The notes below the pieces were generated by a model. That model did not search any database. It worked only from the letters and a program-made list of their open reading frames with translations, and had not been told where the DNA came from. From NCBI GenBank assembly GCA_033485155.1, contig JAWQJJ010000004.1, forward strand, positions 62,001 to 126,000: 64,000 nucleotides of DNA. Reading direction: 5' to 3'. This document shows, in pieces, positions 17,919 through 25,809 of this stretch. The position numbers and the translations under genes were made by a program. The DNA comes from Methanomassiliicoccus sp. Lineage in GTDB: Archaea; Thermoplasmatota; Thermoplasmata; Methanomassiliicoccales; Methanomassiliicoccaceae. The stretch's first letter is position 1. Each line of letters begins with the position of its first letter.

Positions 17919-18464
17919 TGTTCCCCACCAACGAGCATATCTCTTTTCTAGATATTTGAATTCATTGAGATGATATTATTCCAACTGATCTAACACTTCA
18001 TGTCCCTCATCTTATCTCCCTGTGTTCCCTGACCATCACGGCGATCTCGTCCGCCTTCATTCTGAACAAGAGCTCGAAGCCGAGATCTACTAACCGGGCC
18101 TCGGTGGCGCCCAGGGGCATGTTGCGCTAGTGCGGCGCCATTTCCTTGCACGACTCAACTTGATTGGGTAATCCCGAAGTGTTTTCACTACCGCATCGGT
18201 AAGTTCGGTCCTCGCTCAGCAAGTTCGCTTCCTTATGCCATGGGTTGCAGCAATCCATGCTCTTCTCACTCGGGAGCCCATTCTCTCGGCGAATGGGTCA
18301 TTAGGGGCTACGGCAGGGCCCGATGTGAGGTATGCCGCACAATAAACATTGATCAGTGGACACAGCCAGCTTATACGAGCGAAAGGTGAAACCTCGATTC
18401 TCTCCCCAGCAAACGGAGGTTAGAAATGCTTATCTGACAGTACCCGTTTCCAGCGGCACTTCAT
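17919..18464. other. 546-bp intergenic region before the Usp transporter
   Basis: It contains the TAG-interrupted remnant at 18007-18258. From 18300 to 18464 I see only a possible promoter of the transporter: an AT-rich AGAAATGCTTATC about 30 bases before ATG 18465. Confidence 0.4.
18007..18258 (-). pseudogene. ORF remnant with in-frame TAG
   Basis: From ATG 18258 to TGA 18007 the minus strand reads 83 codons, interrupted once by TAG at codon 44. The segment around the TAG (ESCKEMAPH before it, RNMPLGATEARLVDLGFELL after it) and the tail ELLFRMKADEIAVMVREHRE have high GC3 and good helix pattern, unlike random DNA. Either this is the end of a broken gene, or the TAG is read through, for instance as pyrrolysine. 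Several intact genes here end in TAG, so ordinary stop use is the simpler view. The first 35 codons look less coding-like. Confidence 0.35.
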
Positions 18465-20741
18465 ATGACCGAAGAGCACTCTCCCCCTTCGAGCGGGGTT
18501 GAGGTCACCCTGAACCGGGACCTTGGACTAGCAGAGGTTCTGATGATCGGCATAGGCCCGAACATAGGTTCCTCCATTTTCCTTCTCATTGGTCTGGCGA
18601 CCGAGATCGTGGGGCCTGCGCTGCTCCTGACCTTCGCCTTAAACTTTATCGTCACCATCTTCACCGCTCTGGCCTACGCCGAGCTGGCCAGCGGGTTCCC
18701 GGAAACGGGTGGCGGGTACCTATGGGTCAAGGAAGGGCTGTTCGAACCGTTGGGGTTCCTGGGCGGCTGGATGTCATGGGTCGGTCACTGTATCGCCTGC
18801 AGCGTGTACGCCATCGGTTTCGGTACCGGTGTCAGCTTGCTGTTGACCCAGTATGGCATATCGTTATTCGGTTTGCCCACCGACATGGTGTCGACATTCT
18901 TCACGATCTTCATCGCCGTCGTCTTCTGTTACATGAACTATCGCGGTGTCAAGGGCGCCGGACGCTCCGAGATCCTGGTAAGCACCTTCCTCATCGGCAT
19001 CATCGTACTCTTCTGTCTGTTCTGCACAGTCTACATCTTCGGCAATCCCGCGGCCGCCGGGGCCGGGGGTTTCGGTCCTGAATTCATCCCCTTTGGCTAC
19101 ATGTCCATCGCCACCTCCATGGGCTTCACCTTCATGATCTTCGAGGGTTACGAGGTCGTAGCCCAGACCGGCGAGGAGGCCAAGGATCCGGAGAGGACCG
19201 TTCCCCGGGCCATGTTCCTATGCATCACCATATCGGCGATCCTCTTCATCGTGGTGGCCGCGGTAACCTTCGCCACCATCGGATGGCAGGCCACCGCTGC
19301 CGGCGGTGATCATGCGCTCAACGATGCTGCCGACCGCACAATCCCGTTCATCGGCGGGGCGCTGATGTCGGTGGGAATGATCATCGGCTCGGTCGCCGCG
19401 GTCAACTCGATCGTATTCTCCGCGTCCAGGGTCTCGTTCGCCATGGGCCGTGACGGCAATCTGCCGGCGATCTTTGGCAGGCTGCACCCGGAGAAGCACA
19501 CCCCGGTGACGGCCATTGTCATCAGCGGCATCATCATCATCTTCATGGCCGTGTTCTTCGACATTCGCAAGGTCGCCACTGTCGCTGACGTGATGATCCT
19601 CCTGCTCTTCGTCCTCGTCAACATGTCGATGATCACGCTGCGGAAGAAAAGGCCGGACGTCAAGCGGACCTTCATGTCCCCCTTCTTCCCGTGGATACCT
19701 TTGATAGGCGTGGGGACCAAGATGTTCCTGGCCATCATGCTTTTCGACCTCGACCCCCTGGCCTGGTACATAGCTTTAGCAGTAATATTCGCTGGACTGT
19801 TCGTCCACTACTTCGTGAAGGGGCGGGCGGAGATCGAGCGCTACCAGCCCCCCGCCCCCTCGCTGCTCAGCGAGGAGGCCAAGGCCCGGTACCGCGTTCT
19901 CATCCCCGTCGATGACCCCCGGAACGAGGGCCTCATCGACATGGCGGTGACCCTGGCGGCCAAGAACGATGGTGAGATCCTCCTGACCACGGTTGTCGAA
20001 ATCCCCAACACCGTTCCCCTGAGCGCGGTGGAGCAGAAGCGGGTGGACGAGCGGAAGAAGCTGCTGCAGAAGCTGCAGGAGTACTCCGAGCTTCGCGGCA
20101 TCAGGACTCGAGCCATCGTTCTTGTGTCCCACGACGTGGTTGCGAGCATTATCGATTCGGCGCGCGAGAACCACGTCAACGCCATCATCGTCGGATGGAA
20201 GGGATACACCAACACTCAGAAGCGCGTCCTGGGTCGCAAGCTCGATGACATCGTCCGGCAGACGCCCTGCGACATCATGGTGCTCAAGGCCGATGGGAAG
20301 CTCAAGCTGGACCGCGTCATGATCCTGTCCGGAGGGCTGTGGCACGTCAGCAAGGCCACCGAGGTGGCGGCCGACATAGCCCAGATGAACGACTCCCGGG
20401 TCACCATCCTTAATGTGATCATCAACGAGCGCTACCTGGTCCGCGCGGCGGAATACTCCAAGCGGCTCAAGGCCATCGTGGAGTCCCGGCGGGTACCGGT
20501 CATCATCAAGGAGATCAGGCCCGAATCGCTCATCGGCGGTGTGGTCGCAGAATCGCTGGAGACTAACCTGCTGGTCATCGGATCGTCGGCGGCCAAGCGG
20601 TGGGACCAGTTCGCCTTCGGAGCGATACAGGACGTCATCGCCAAGAATGCCAAGTGTCCGGTCCTGGTGTACAAGCGGGTGGCCCCGGGGACCCCCGACG
20701 CCCCTGGCGGGCTGAAGACCGGCGACGAGGACCTGGATTGA
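18465..20741 (+). CDS. APC-family amino acid transporter with two fused UspA domains
   Basis: This 758-residue protein joins an APC superfamily permease to a tandem Usp module. Residues about 20-460 form 12 membrane helices with the family start GIGPNIGSSIFLLIGLAT and the FEGYEVVAQTGEEAKDPER segment typical of amino acid or cation-coupled APC carriers. Residues about 485-615 and 620-745 are two universal-stress-protein domains. The second ends with VIGSSAAKRW and CPVLVYK, the usual ATP-loop and terminal strand. The Usp pair likely sits in the cytosol and may gate transport with nucleotides. The substrate is not deducible. Confidence 0.92.
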   Translation: MTEEHSPPSSGVEVTLNRDLGLAEVLMIGIGPNIGSSIFLLIGLATEIVGPALLLTFALNFIVTIFTALAYAELASGFPETGGGYLWVKEGLFEPLGFLGGWMSWVGHCIACSVYAIGFGTGVSLLLTQYGISLFGLPTDMVSTFFTIFIAVVFCYMNYRGVKGAGRSEILVSTFLIGIIVLFCLFCTVYIFGNPAAAGAGGFGPEFIPFGYMSIATSMGFTFMIFEGYEVVAQTGEEAKDPERTVPRAMFLCITISAILFIVVAAVTFATIGWQATAAGGDHALNDAADRTIPFIGGALMSVGMIIGSVAAVNSIVFSASRVSFAMGRDGNLPAIFGRLHPEKHTPVTAIVISGIIIIFMAVFFDIRKVATVADVMILLLFVLVNMSMITLRKKRPDVKRTFMSPFFPWIPLIGVGTKMFLAIMLFDLDPLAWYIALAVIFAGLFVHYFVKGRAEIERYQPPAPSLLSEEAKARYRVLIPVDDPRNEGLIDMAVTLAAKNDGEILLTTVVEIPNTVPLSAVEQKRVDERKKLLQKLQEYSELRGIRTRAIVLVSHDVVASIIDSARENHVNAIIVGWKGYTNTQKRVLGRKLDDIVRQTPCDIMVLKADGKLKLDRVMILSGGLWHVSKATEVAADIAQMNDSRVTILNVIINERYLVRAAEYSKRLKAIVESRRVPVIIKEIRPESLIGGVVAESLETNLLVIGSSAAKRWDQFAFGAIQDVIAKNAKCPVLVYKRVAPGTPDAPGGLKTGDEDLD

Positions 20742-21683
20742 TCAACTCACGGCCGCAGCCAGCCGGTCAATGAGGACGTCCGCGGCGTGGCGCGGGATGC
20801 GGACCCCGGCGCTGGCCCGATGGCCACCGCCCTCCGTACCGTGCTCTCTGGCAAACTCTTCGATGAACTGCCCGAGGTCGATCCCGGTTCCTCCGCAGGC
20901 CCGGAGGGAGGCAATGGATCCGCCTTTCGAATCGTGGACCAGCATGGCATACTTACACCCTCGTTCTCGCGCAGCCTCGGTCAGTGCCAGGGCCCCGAAC
21001 CCGTGAAAGGACGGCCGGCCCCGGCGCAGGTCCAGGAGGGCGAGGCTGCCGCGTACCTCGAGCCTCTCCCTGACCCCCTGCACCGCACGGTTCCAGCGGT
21101 CACTGTCCATGACTGCCCGGAACCTCTGGGCGATGGCCTCGCTCTCCGACGGCCACCGTCCCGCGGCCAGCTCTCTCGCCGCAAGGAGGCGGAAAGTATC
21201 ATCCTCGACGTTATAGCGCCAGGCGAAGTCCAGGACCATGACCTCGTACTCGAGCCGCTCCCTCCCCAGCTTCCTGTCAGCCTTGGATAGGAGCGCGCTC
21301 TCCGCTCGCTCGTACATATCAGCGAGGGCCACAGCCCCATCCAACAGGGGCGAGGCCCCCAGGTACGCATGCAGGGCGCCAGCGGCGCTCCGGGTACGGT
21401 CCACCACCGCCTGAGGATGGTCCCGACAGGCGGGGTGATGGTCCACCAGAATGATCGCCGGATCAGAATCCAATGCTGCGGCAAGTTCCTCGGTCAGCGG
21501 AACGTCGGCAACGAAAAGACGTCCAGTGCCGTCGTGCCGGGCCGCGGCCTCCGCCGCGGAAGGCGGGGAACTGATAAAGGTGACCTCTCCCTCAGGAAAG
21601 CGTTCGAGGAACACAGCGGCGCATACGATGCCGTCCAGGTTCCCCCTCGTCACGATCCCGGTGCACGAGGTCTTTTTTCCCAT
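20742..21683 (-). CDS. DHH-family phosphoesterase
   Basis: A 313-residue DHH/DHHA1 phosphoesterase. The N-terminal domain has TRGNLDGIVCAAVFL (motif I, Asp), FVADVPL (motif II) and the DHH motif IILVDHHPA near residue 79, with a further metal-site Asp in VALADMYER. The C-terminal DHHA1 domain ends in the substrate loop GGGHRASAGVRI. This arrangement is shared by nanoRNases, cyclic-dinucleotide phosphodiesterases and small RecJ-like exonucleases, and the sequence does not decide among them. The stop codon abuts the transporter stop on the other strand, a tight convergent pair. Confidence 0.9.
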   Translation of the reverse strand: MGKKTSCTGIVTRGNLDGIVCAAVFLERFPEGEVTFISSPPSAAEAAARHDGTGRLFVADVPLTEELAAALDSDPAIILVDHHPACRDHPQAVVDRTRSAAGALHAYLGASPLLDGAVALADMYERAESALLSKADRKLGRERLEYEVMVLDFAWRYNVEDDTFRLLAARELAAGRWPSESEAIAQRFRAVMDSDRWNRAVQGVRERLEVRGSLALLDLRRGRPSFHGFGALALTEAARERGCKYAMLVHDSKGGSIASLRACGGTGIDLGQFIEEFAREHGTEGGGHRASAGVRIPRHAADVLIDRLAAAVS

Positions 21684-22016
21684 CTCTCCGCACGACGCGT
21701 AGGGCGATTAAGAACGTCCCGACCCCATTATCATATTGGATAACAACGGCCTAGGGGCGTCTGCCCTTCTTCCGCAAGAGGCCACCGCAGTGAGGACGGC
21801 CAGATATCCGATCTGAGCGGGCCGCCAGACCTTTCTTCTTTATGAGGCGGTCAACGTCAACATCGAGAATCAGGACCGACCCTTCTTAATCCCCCGTTCG
21901 TTCGTTTCCCCCGTGGGCTTGGAGGAGCGGTCGCCTAGCGCGTACCGCGATGGAAGCCTCCGTGTACAGCCAGGGACTATACCTCGGCATGCGGTCCACG
22001 ACCACCGGAGACGACG
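21684..22016. other. 333-bp intergenic region with a possible micro-ORF
   Basis: Minus-strand bases 21870-21751 can be read as about 40 codons ending in TAG, with VDVDRLIKKKGLAARSDR then RPHCGGLLRKKGRRP. It looks protein-like, perhaps half a zinc ribbon, but it lacks an ATG, GTG or TTG start. It may be a gene remnant. Nothing else is evident; the plus-strand ORF over 21950-22264 is a shadow. Confidence 0.25.
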
Positions 22017-22754
22017 ATGACCGACATATTATACCTCGGCGAGGGGAGCACGAAGCCGATTGCATGCGAAGACGTTCTGGACACCACTTTCAGGACCATG
22101 GGGACGGCCTACGGGTACGAGAAGATCGAGGCCGCCTTCGTGTCCTGCAAGGAGTTCAAGAGCACCTGGCAGCGGCTCGGGAAGAGCGTATCGTTCGAGA
22201 TATCCGACTATCTTGGCCATGCCCGGCCGGAGATACTGGGCGACTTTGCCCAGGCCCTCTATGACCGCATCGACCGGCGCACTCATGGGTGCGTTTACAG
22301 CTCTCGCCTGAAGGCCTACCTGGAGTCCGATGATTTCGTCCGCCGCAACCAGGCCACCTATCTCAAGCGTAGCAGGAACCTGGTCAAGGATTCCCGCGGT
22401 CAGCGCTTTGATCTCAAGGAGACCTACGATCGCCTGGTGGACAGCGGCATAGTATCTCCTTCCACATCCGTTTCCCTTAACTGGACTAGGAGCGAGAACC
22501 GGATGAGGGTCGGGTACTGTTCCGTCCTGATGCGAGTGGTGGCGATTTCCTCCCTGCTGGACAACGAGAAGGTTCCCGACTTTGTCCACGAATACGTGCT
22601 GTACCACGAGCTGCTGCACCTTGAGGACGGGCTCTCCGACGGCCACCGCCATCACCCCCCAGAGTTCAAAGCCCGGGAGCGCGAGCATCCCAAGTGGCGG
22701 GAGTCGGAGGAGTGGCTCCATAGGATGGCCGCCCGCAAGGTGGACCTCGCCTGA
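22017..22754 (+). CDS. Zinc metalloprotease-like protein with HELLH motif
   Basis: A 245-residue soluble protein with a gluzincin-type zinc site YHELLHLEDG near residue 200 and a downstream His cluster DGHRHHPPEF that can supply the third ligand. Similar layouts occur in SprT-like and DUF45 metallopeptidases. The N-terminal 140 residues are helical and of unknown role. The segment SVSLNWTRSENRMRVGYCS resembles the strand pair that precedes HExxH in SprT-like folds. SprT-like proteins often act in DNA-protein crosslink repair, but no DNA-binding part is visible. The ATG at 22017 has GAGACGAC upstream. Confidence 0.75.
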   Translation: MTDILYLGEGSTKPIACEDVLDTTFRTMGTAYGYEKIEAAFVSCKEFKSTWQRLGKSVSFEISDYLGHARPEILGDFAQALYDRIDRRTHGCVYSSRLKAYLESDDFVRRNQATYLKRSRNLVKDSRGQRFDLKETYDRLVDSGIVSPSTSVSLNWTRSENRMRVGYCSVLMRVVAISSLLDNEKVPDFVHEYVLYHELLHLEDGLSDGHRHHPPEFKAREREHPKWRESEEWLHRMAARKVDLA

Positions 22755-22808
22755 GTCCAACCTCATTATATTTAATTTAGACCAACTATCTCCCCCCGAG
22801 GTATTCGG

Positions 22809-23792
22809 TTGGGAAGGGAGCGCCAGTGGGTAAGTGACATCAGCGCCAAGGGCATGGGGATCGATGAGGTCTATGTGATCAAGCGAAAGGACCCTCCCCG
22901 CAAGGGGCGCAAGGCCAATCACTTCTTCGCTCTCACTGTCAGCGACGCTACCGGGGAGATAAGGGTCAATTATTGGGGCAACAGCGAGGAGGCCACGGTG
23001 CGGAGGGTGTACGACTCCGTTCACGAGGGTGAGCTGGTCCGAGTTAAGGGGATCAGCGACCAGTTCAACGGCTCCATGGTGGTCCAGGTCAACATCTCGA
23101 ACGGCGAGGACCTCCTAGAGGAAGCCCGGGAGGGGGGTTACGATCCGGCTGACTTTGTGGCCTGTACTGAGAAAGACCCCGAGGAGATGTACGCCGAGCT
23201 GCAGGCGCTCCTAAGCCAGATAGTCGATGTGGATATCCGTTCGGTCCTTGGCCAGCTGTTCGGGGACCAGGATCTGGTGCGGAGGTTCAAGGCCGCCCCA
23301 GCCTCAGTATCCTACCACTGTGCGTGGGTCGGCGGACTGCTGGAGCACACTCTCAACGTCGCCCGGGCCTGTGATTTCATCTCCCGCCTGTATCCTGAGC
23401 TGGACCGGGACCTGCTGCTGGCTTCGGCCGTCCTGCATGACATTGGAAAGGTCTCGTGCTACAACGTCTCCACTACCATCACCGAGTCGGTCAGTGGTCG
23501 GTTACTGGGCCATATTGTCATCGGGGCCCAGATGGTCGAGGATGCCTGCAACCGGTGCCAGACAGTTCCTCCGGCCCTGCGCACCAAGCTGGTGCACATG
23601 GTCCTGGCGAGCCACGGCACCAACGAGAAGGGGTCCCCTACCGAGGCAGCCATTCCCGAAGCCCTGGCCCTCAATTTCGCCGACGAGATGGACGCCAAGC
23701 TGGAGCGGTTCATCCGGGCCAGGGGCAACGGCGGGCCCGAGGACACCTTTGTGGTCGACCGTTCTCTGGGTACGAAGATCTATCTGGGCTGA
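22809..23792 (+). CDS. OB-fold/HD-domain 3'-5' exoribonuclease-like protein (YhaM family)
   Basis: A 327-residue protein with an N-terminal OB-fold nucleic-acid domain (residues about 1-105; ANHFFALTVSDATGEIRVNY) and an HD phosphohydrolase domain (about 155-300). The HD domain has GLLEHTLNVA, the metal-binding ASAVLHDIGKV and a later MVLASHG. This is the YhaM/CBF1 arrangement of 3'-5' exoribonucleases. Translation starts at TTG 22809: no ATG precedes the conserved RQWVSDISAKGMGIDEVYVI stretch, and GAGGTA sits about six bases upstream. A TATA element ATTATATTTA (22764-22773) gives a short leader. Confidence 0.88.
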   Translation: MGRERQWVSDISAKGMGIDEVYVIKRKDPPRKGRKANHFFALTVSDATGEIRVNYWGNSEEATVRRVYDSVHEGELVRVKGISDQFNGSMVVQVNISNGEDLLEEAREGGYDPADFVACTEKDPEEMYAELQALLSQIVDVDIRSVLGQLFGDQDLVRRFKAAPASVSYHCAWVGGLLEHTLNVARACDFISRLYPELDRDLLLASAVLHDIGKVSCYNVSTTITESVSGRLLGHIVIGAQMVEDACNRCQTVPPALRTKLVHMVLASHGTNEKGSPTEAAIPEALALNFADEMDAKLERFIRARGNGGPEDTFVVDRSLGTKIYLG

Positions 23793-24413
23793 TCAAGGCC
23801 GCTTCATCATGATGGAGTACATGAAGCGGAGAGCGGTGCCCTCCACTCCTCCCACATCGGTCACGCCCTGCACCTCGAATGGCGGTTGGAAGATATTGGT
23901 GGCGGTCTGTCGAGTCATGCACCCCACGGGTGAATCACGGTAGGTGGGCACCACCAGGACGATGTAGCTACCTGGTCGGGTCATCCGGTAGATTTCCTTC
24001 ACGAAGAGATCCCTCTCCCCTCCCTGCAGGGACACCCAGGTGCGGGGATCGAACACCACGTCGAACTCCCCCTCATGGAACGGCATCTTGGTCGGCTCGG
24101 TGACGTATATCTGGACCTTGGCGTCGGTCTCCGCGATCCGCTGCCTGGCGATGTCCATTTCCGCCGGGAAGAAGCCGACCAGGGCGACCGAGTATCCGGA
24201 CTGGGCGAGGAACAGGGCATCGATCCCGTCATCGTTGCTCAGCACCAGGGCCCGCCCCCCAGGCATCATGCCGCTGGCCACCGCCTCGATCAGGGCCTCA
24301 TGAGGGCGGTACTCGCCCACTGGGTTGTCTTGCAGACGCCGCCCCCAGTACATCCTATCATTGTTCGGTGACATCATGGTAGCACGGTGATGTCTTGTCA
24401 TGTCCAGAGCCAT
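23793..24413 (-). CDS. Class I SAM-dependent methyltransferase
   Basis: A 206-residue small-molecule type methyltransferase resembling TehB/thiopurine methyltransferases. The residues after WGRRLQDNP form the lead helix. The SAM site is degenerate in motif I (RALVLSNDDGIDALFLAQSG), with the acidic strand-2 end VGFFPAEMD, motif IV FDVVFDPRTW and the post-motif ITRPGSYIVLV-like strand (MTRPGSYIVLVV). The substrate is unknown. It overlaps nothing and ends next to the OB/HD gene stop. ATG 24413 is kept as start, but ATG 24377 or 24374 would also leave the domain intact. Confidence 0.8.
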   Translation of the reverse strand: MALDMTRHHRATMMSPNNDRMYWGRRLQDNPVGEYRPHEALIEAVASGMMPGGRALVLSNDDGIDALFLAQSGYSVALVGFFPAEMDIARQRIAETDAKVQIYVTEPTKMPFHEGEFDVVFDPRTWVSLQGGERDLFVKEIYRMTRPGSYIVLVVPTYRDSPVGCMTRQTATNIFQPPFEVQGVTDVGGVEGTALRFMYSIMMKRP

Positions 24414-24837
24414 AAACCTTGGCCGTTCCCGCCGTCGGTACGGTTAAAAATGGAGCGATGCGGCTATAGCGAAGGTCATTGTCCCCCGAGCCTTAACAGA
24501 TTGGTTCATGGACGGCGTATGCCTGTTCTCCCCACACTGACCCAGGCCGGGGGTTTGTTGTCGCGCGTCGGGGTTGTTTCCCATTCATGACCCGATGTCA
24601 CATCGTTGTTCATGGAAAGACCCATAGTAACGACGCTCTGTGCGCCCCTAGCATGCAAGGGGATTCATTGATCGTCCCCGGTTTCTAAGGGCATCCGAAC
24701 CATTGCGTGGCAGGACTTAAGGATTTCCATTATCAGGGGCCCGGAGCGATGGGGACGTCCAGACCATGATGTCCCTGGTGATGGGAACGATTCTGAAAAC
24801 TGGGAAGATATATGTACGCTGCGATGAAATCTATAAT
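24414..24837. other. 424-bp intergenic region with a dispersed-repeat copy and promoters
   Basis: It holds a T/A-rich GGTTAAAAAT (24442-24451) that may serve both directions, and the sequence 24458-24492 that matches 15107-15142 in about 28 of 36 positions. The promoter of the DUF72 gene is also here. No ORF with coding character is seen. A small RNA starting near 24470 is possible but unsupported beyond the repeat. Confidence 0.4.
24458..24492. repeat. Second copy of the GCGGCTATAG element
   Basis: The first 12 bases (ATGCGGCTATAG) are identical to 15107-15118, followed by AGGTCA and TCCCC blocks at the same spacing. The strong hairpin of the first copy is not kept here, because the right arm reads GTCCCCCGAGCC. 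Confidence 0.4.
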
Positions 24838-25740
24838 GTGGTTTCTGTGTTAATCGGCTGCAGCGGATGGTCTTACGATGATTGGACAGGTAGGTTCTAC
24901 CCTGTCAACATCGCCAGGAAGAAGGAGGAATGGCTACGTTATTATGCCTCGTTCTTCACCACGGTGGAGATCAACAGCACCTTCTACCGTCCGCCCCATG
25001 ACTTCATCGTCAACGGGTGGATCAAGAAGGGCCTGGGTCTCAAGGGGTTCGAGTACTCGGTCAAGATGCCCTCCGAGGTCACCCACGAGGCCCTGGCCAG
25101 GGGCCAGGGAGCCAAGGCAGGGATACTGGCCTCGGCCTTCGAGGCCACCTGCGTCCGCCCCCTGGCTGAGAACGGGCTGTTGGGGGCGGCGCTCCTGCAG
25201 CTGCCGCCCGGCTTCCGGAACGACGGGGAGGCCAGGAAGGCTTTGGCAGAAACCCTGGACACCCTGGACACCGATCAGTATCGCTACGCTGTTGAATTCC
25301 GTCACCGGACCTGGCTCGACGATGCCGGGGCTCCCGAGCCTCACGTACGCAAGTTACTAGAGATACGGAGGGTGGCCAACGTGGGAGTGGACGGGCCGGG
25401 AGTGGCCATCACCACCGACACCACTGCCGACCACGCCTATGTGCGCGTCCACGGGCGGGACCACGACCTATGGTCGGACCAGGAGCACGAGGACGACATA
25501 CGACTGAGCCGGTTCGATTACCTGTATAGCGACGCGGAACTGGAAGGGATACGGGACCGTATCGTCCAGCTCTCGGAGAAAGTGTCCCAGGTGAGGGTGT
25601 ACTTTAACAACACGGCCAAGGCCAAGGGAATCCGCAACGCTCTGCAGTTGATGGACCTCCTGGGCATTCATCACCGGGGAAAGGAGATCCCGTTGCAGGA
25701 CCAGACCCACCTGGGCACCTTCCTGATGGCCAAGCAGTGA
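24838..25740 (+). CDS. DUF72 family protein (YecE-like)
   Basis: A 300-residue TIM-barrel protein of the DUF72 family, common in archaea and bacteria and of unsettled function. Signature parts are LIGCSGWSYDDWTGRFYP at the start, EINSTFYRPP, KGFEYSVKMPSEVTH, LLQLPPGF, VEFRHRTWL and the late VRVHGRD. I place the start at GTG 24838, not ATG 24766. TATA-like GATATATG (24807-24814) lies 27 bases before that GTG, so ATG 24766 would precede the transcription start, and the homologous sequence begins right there. A GTG at 24847 is an alternative. Confidence 0.9.
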   Translation: MVSVLIGCSGWSYDDWTGRFYPVNIARKKEEWLRYYASFFTTVEINSTFYRPPHDFIVNGWIKKGLGLKGFEYSVKMPSEVTHEALARGQGAKAGILASAFEATCVRPLAENGLLGAALLQLPPGFRNDGEARKALAETLDTLDTDQYRYAVEFRHRTWLDDAGAPEPHVRKLLEIRRVANVGVDGPGVAITTDTTADHAYVRVHGRDHDLWSDQEHEDDIRLSRFDYLYSDAELEGIRDRIVQLSEKVSQVRVYFNNTAKAKGIRNALQLMDLLGIHHRGKEIPLQDQTHLGTFLMAKQ

Positions 25741-25809
25741 CCACCCGTACACGTTCGTCCGGAGCGGGTCCAGGTGAACAATGAATAAGAAGACGAACGT
25801 GATAACCCC

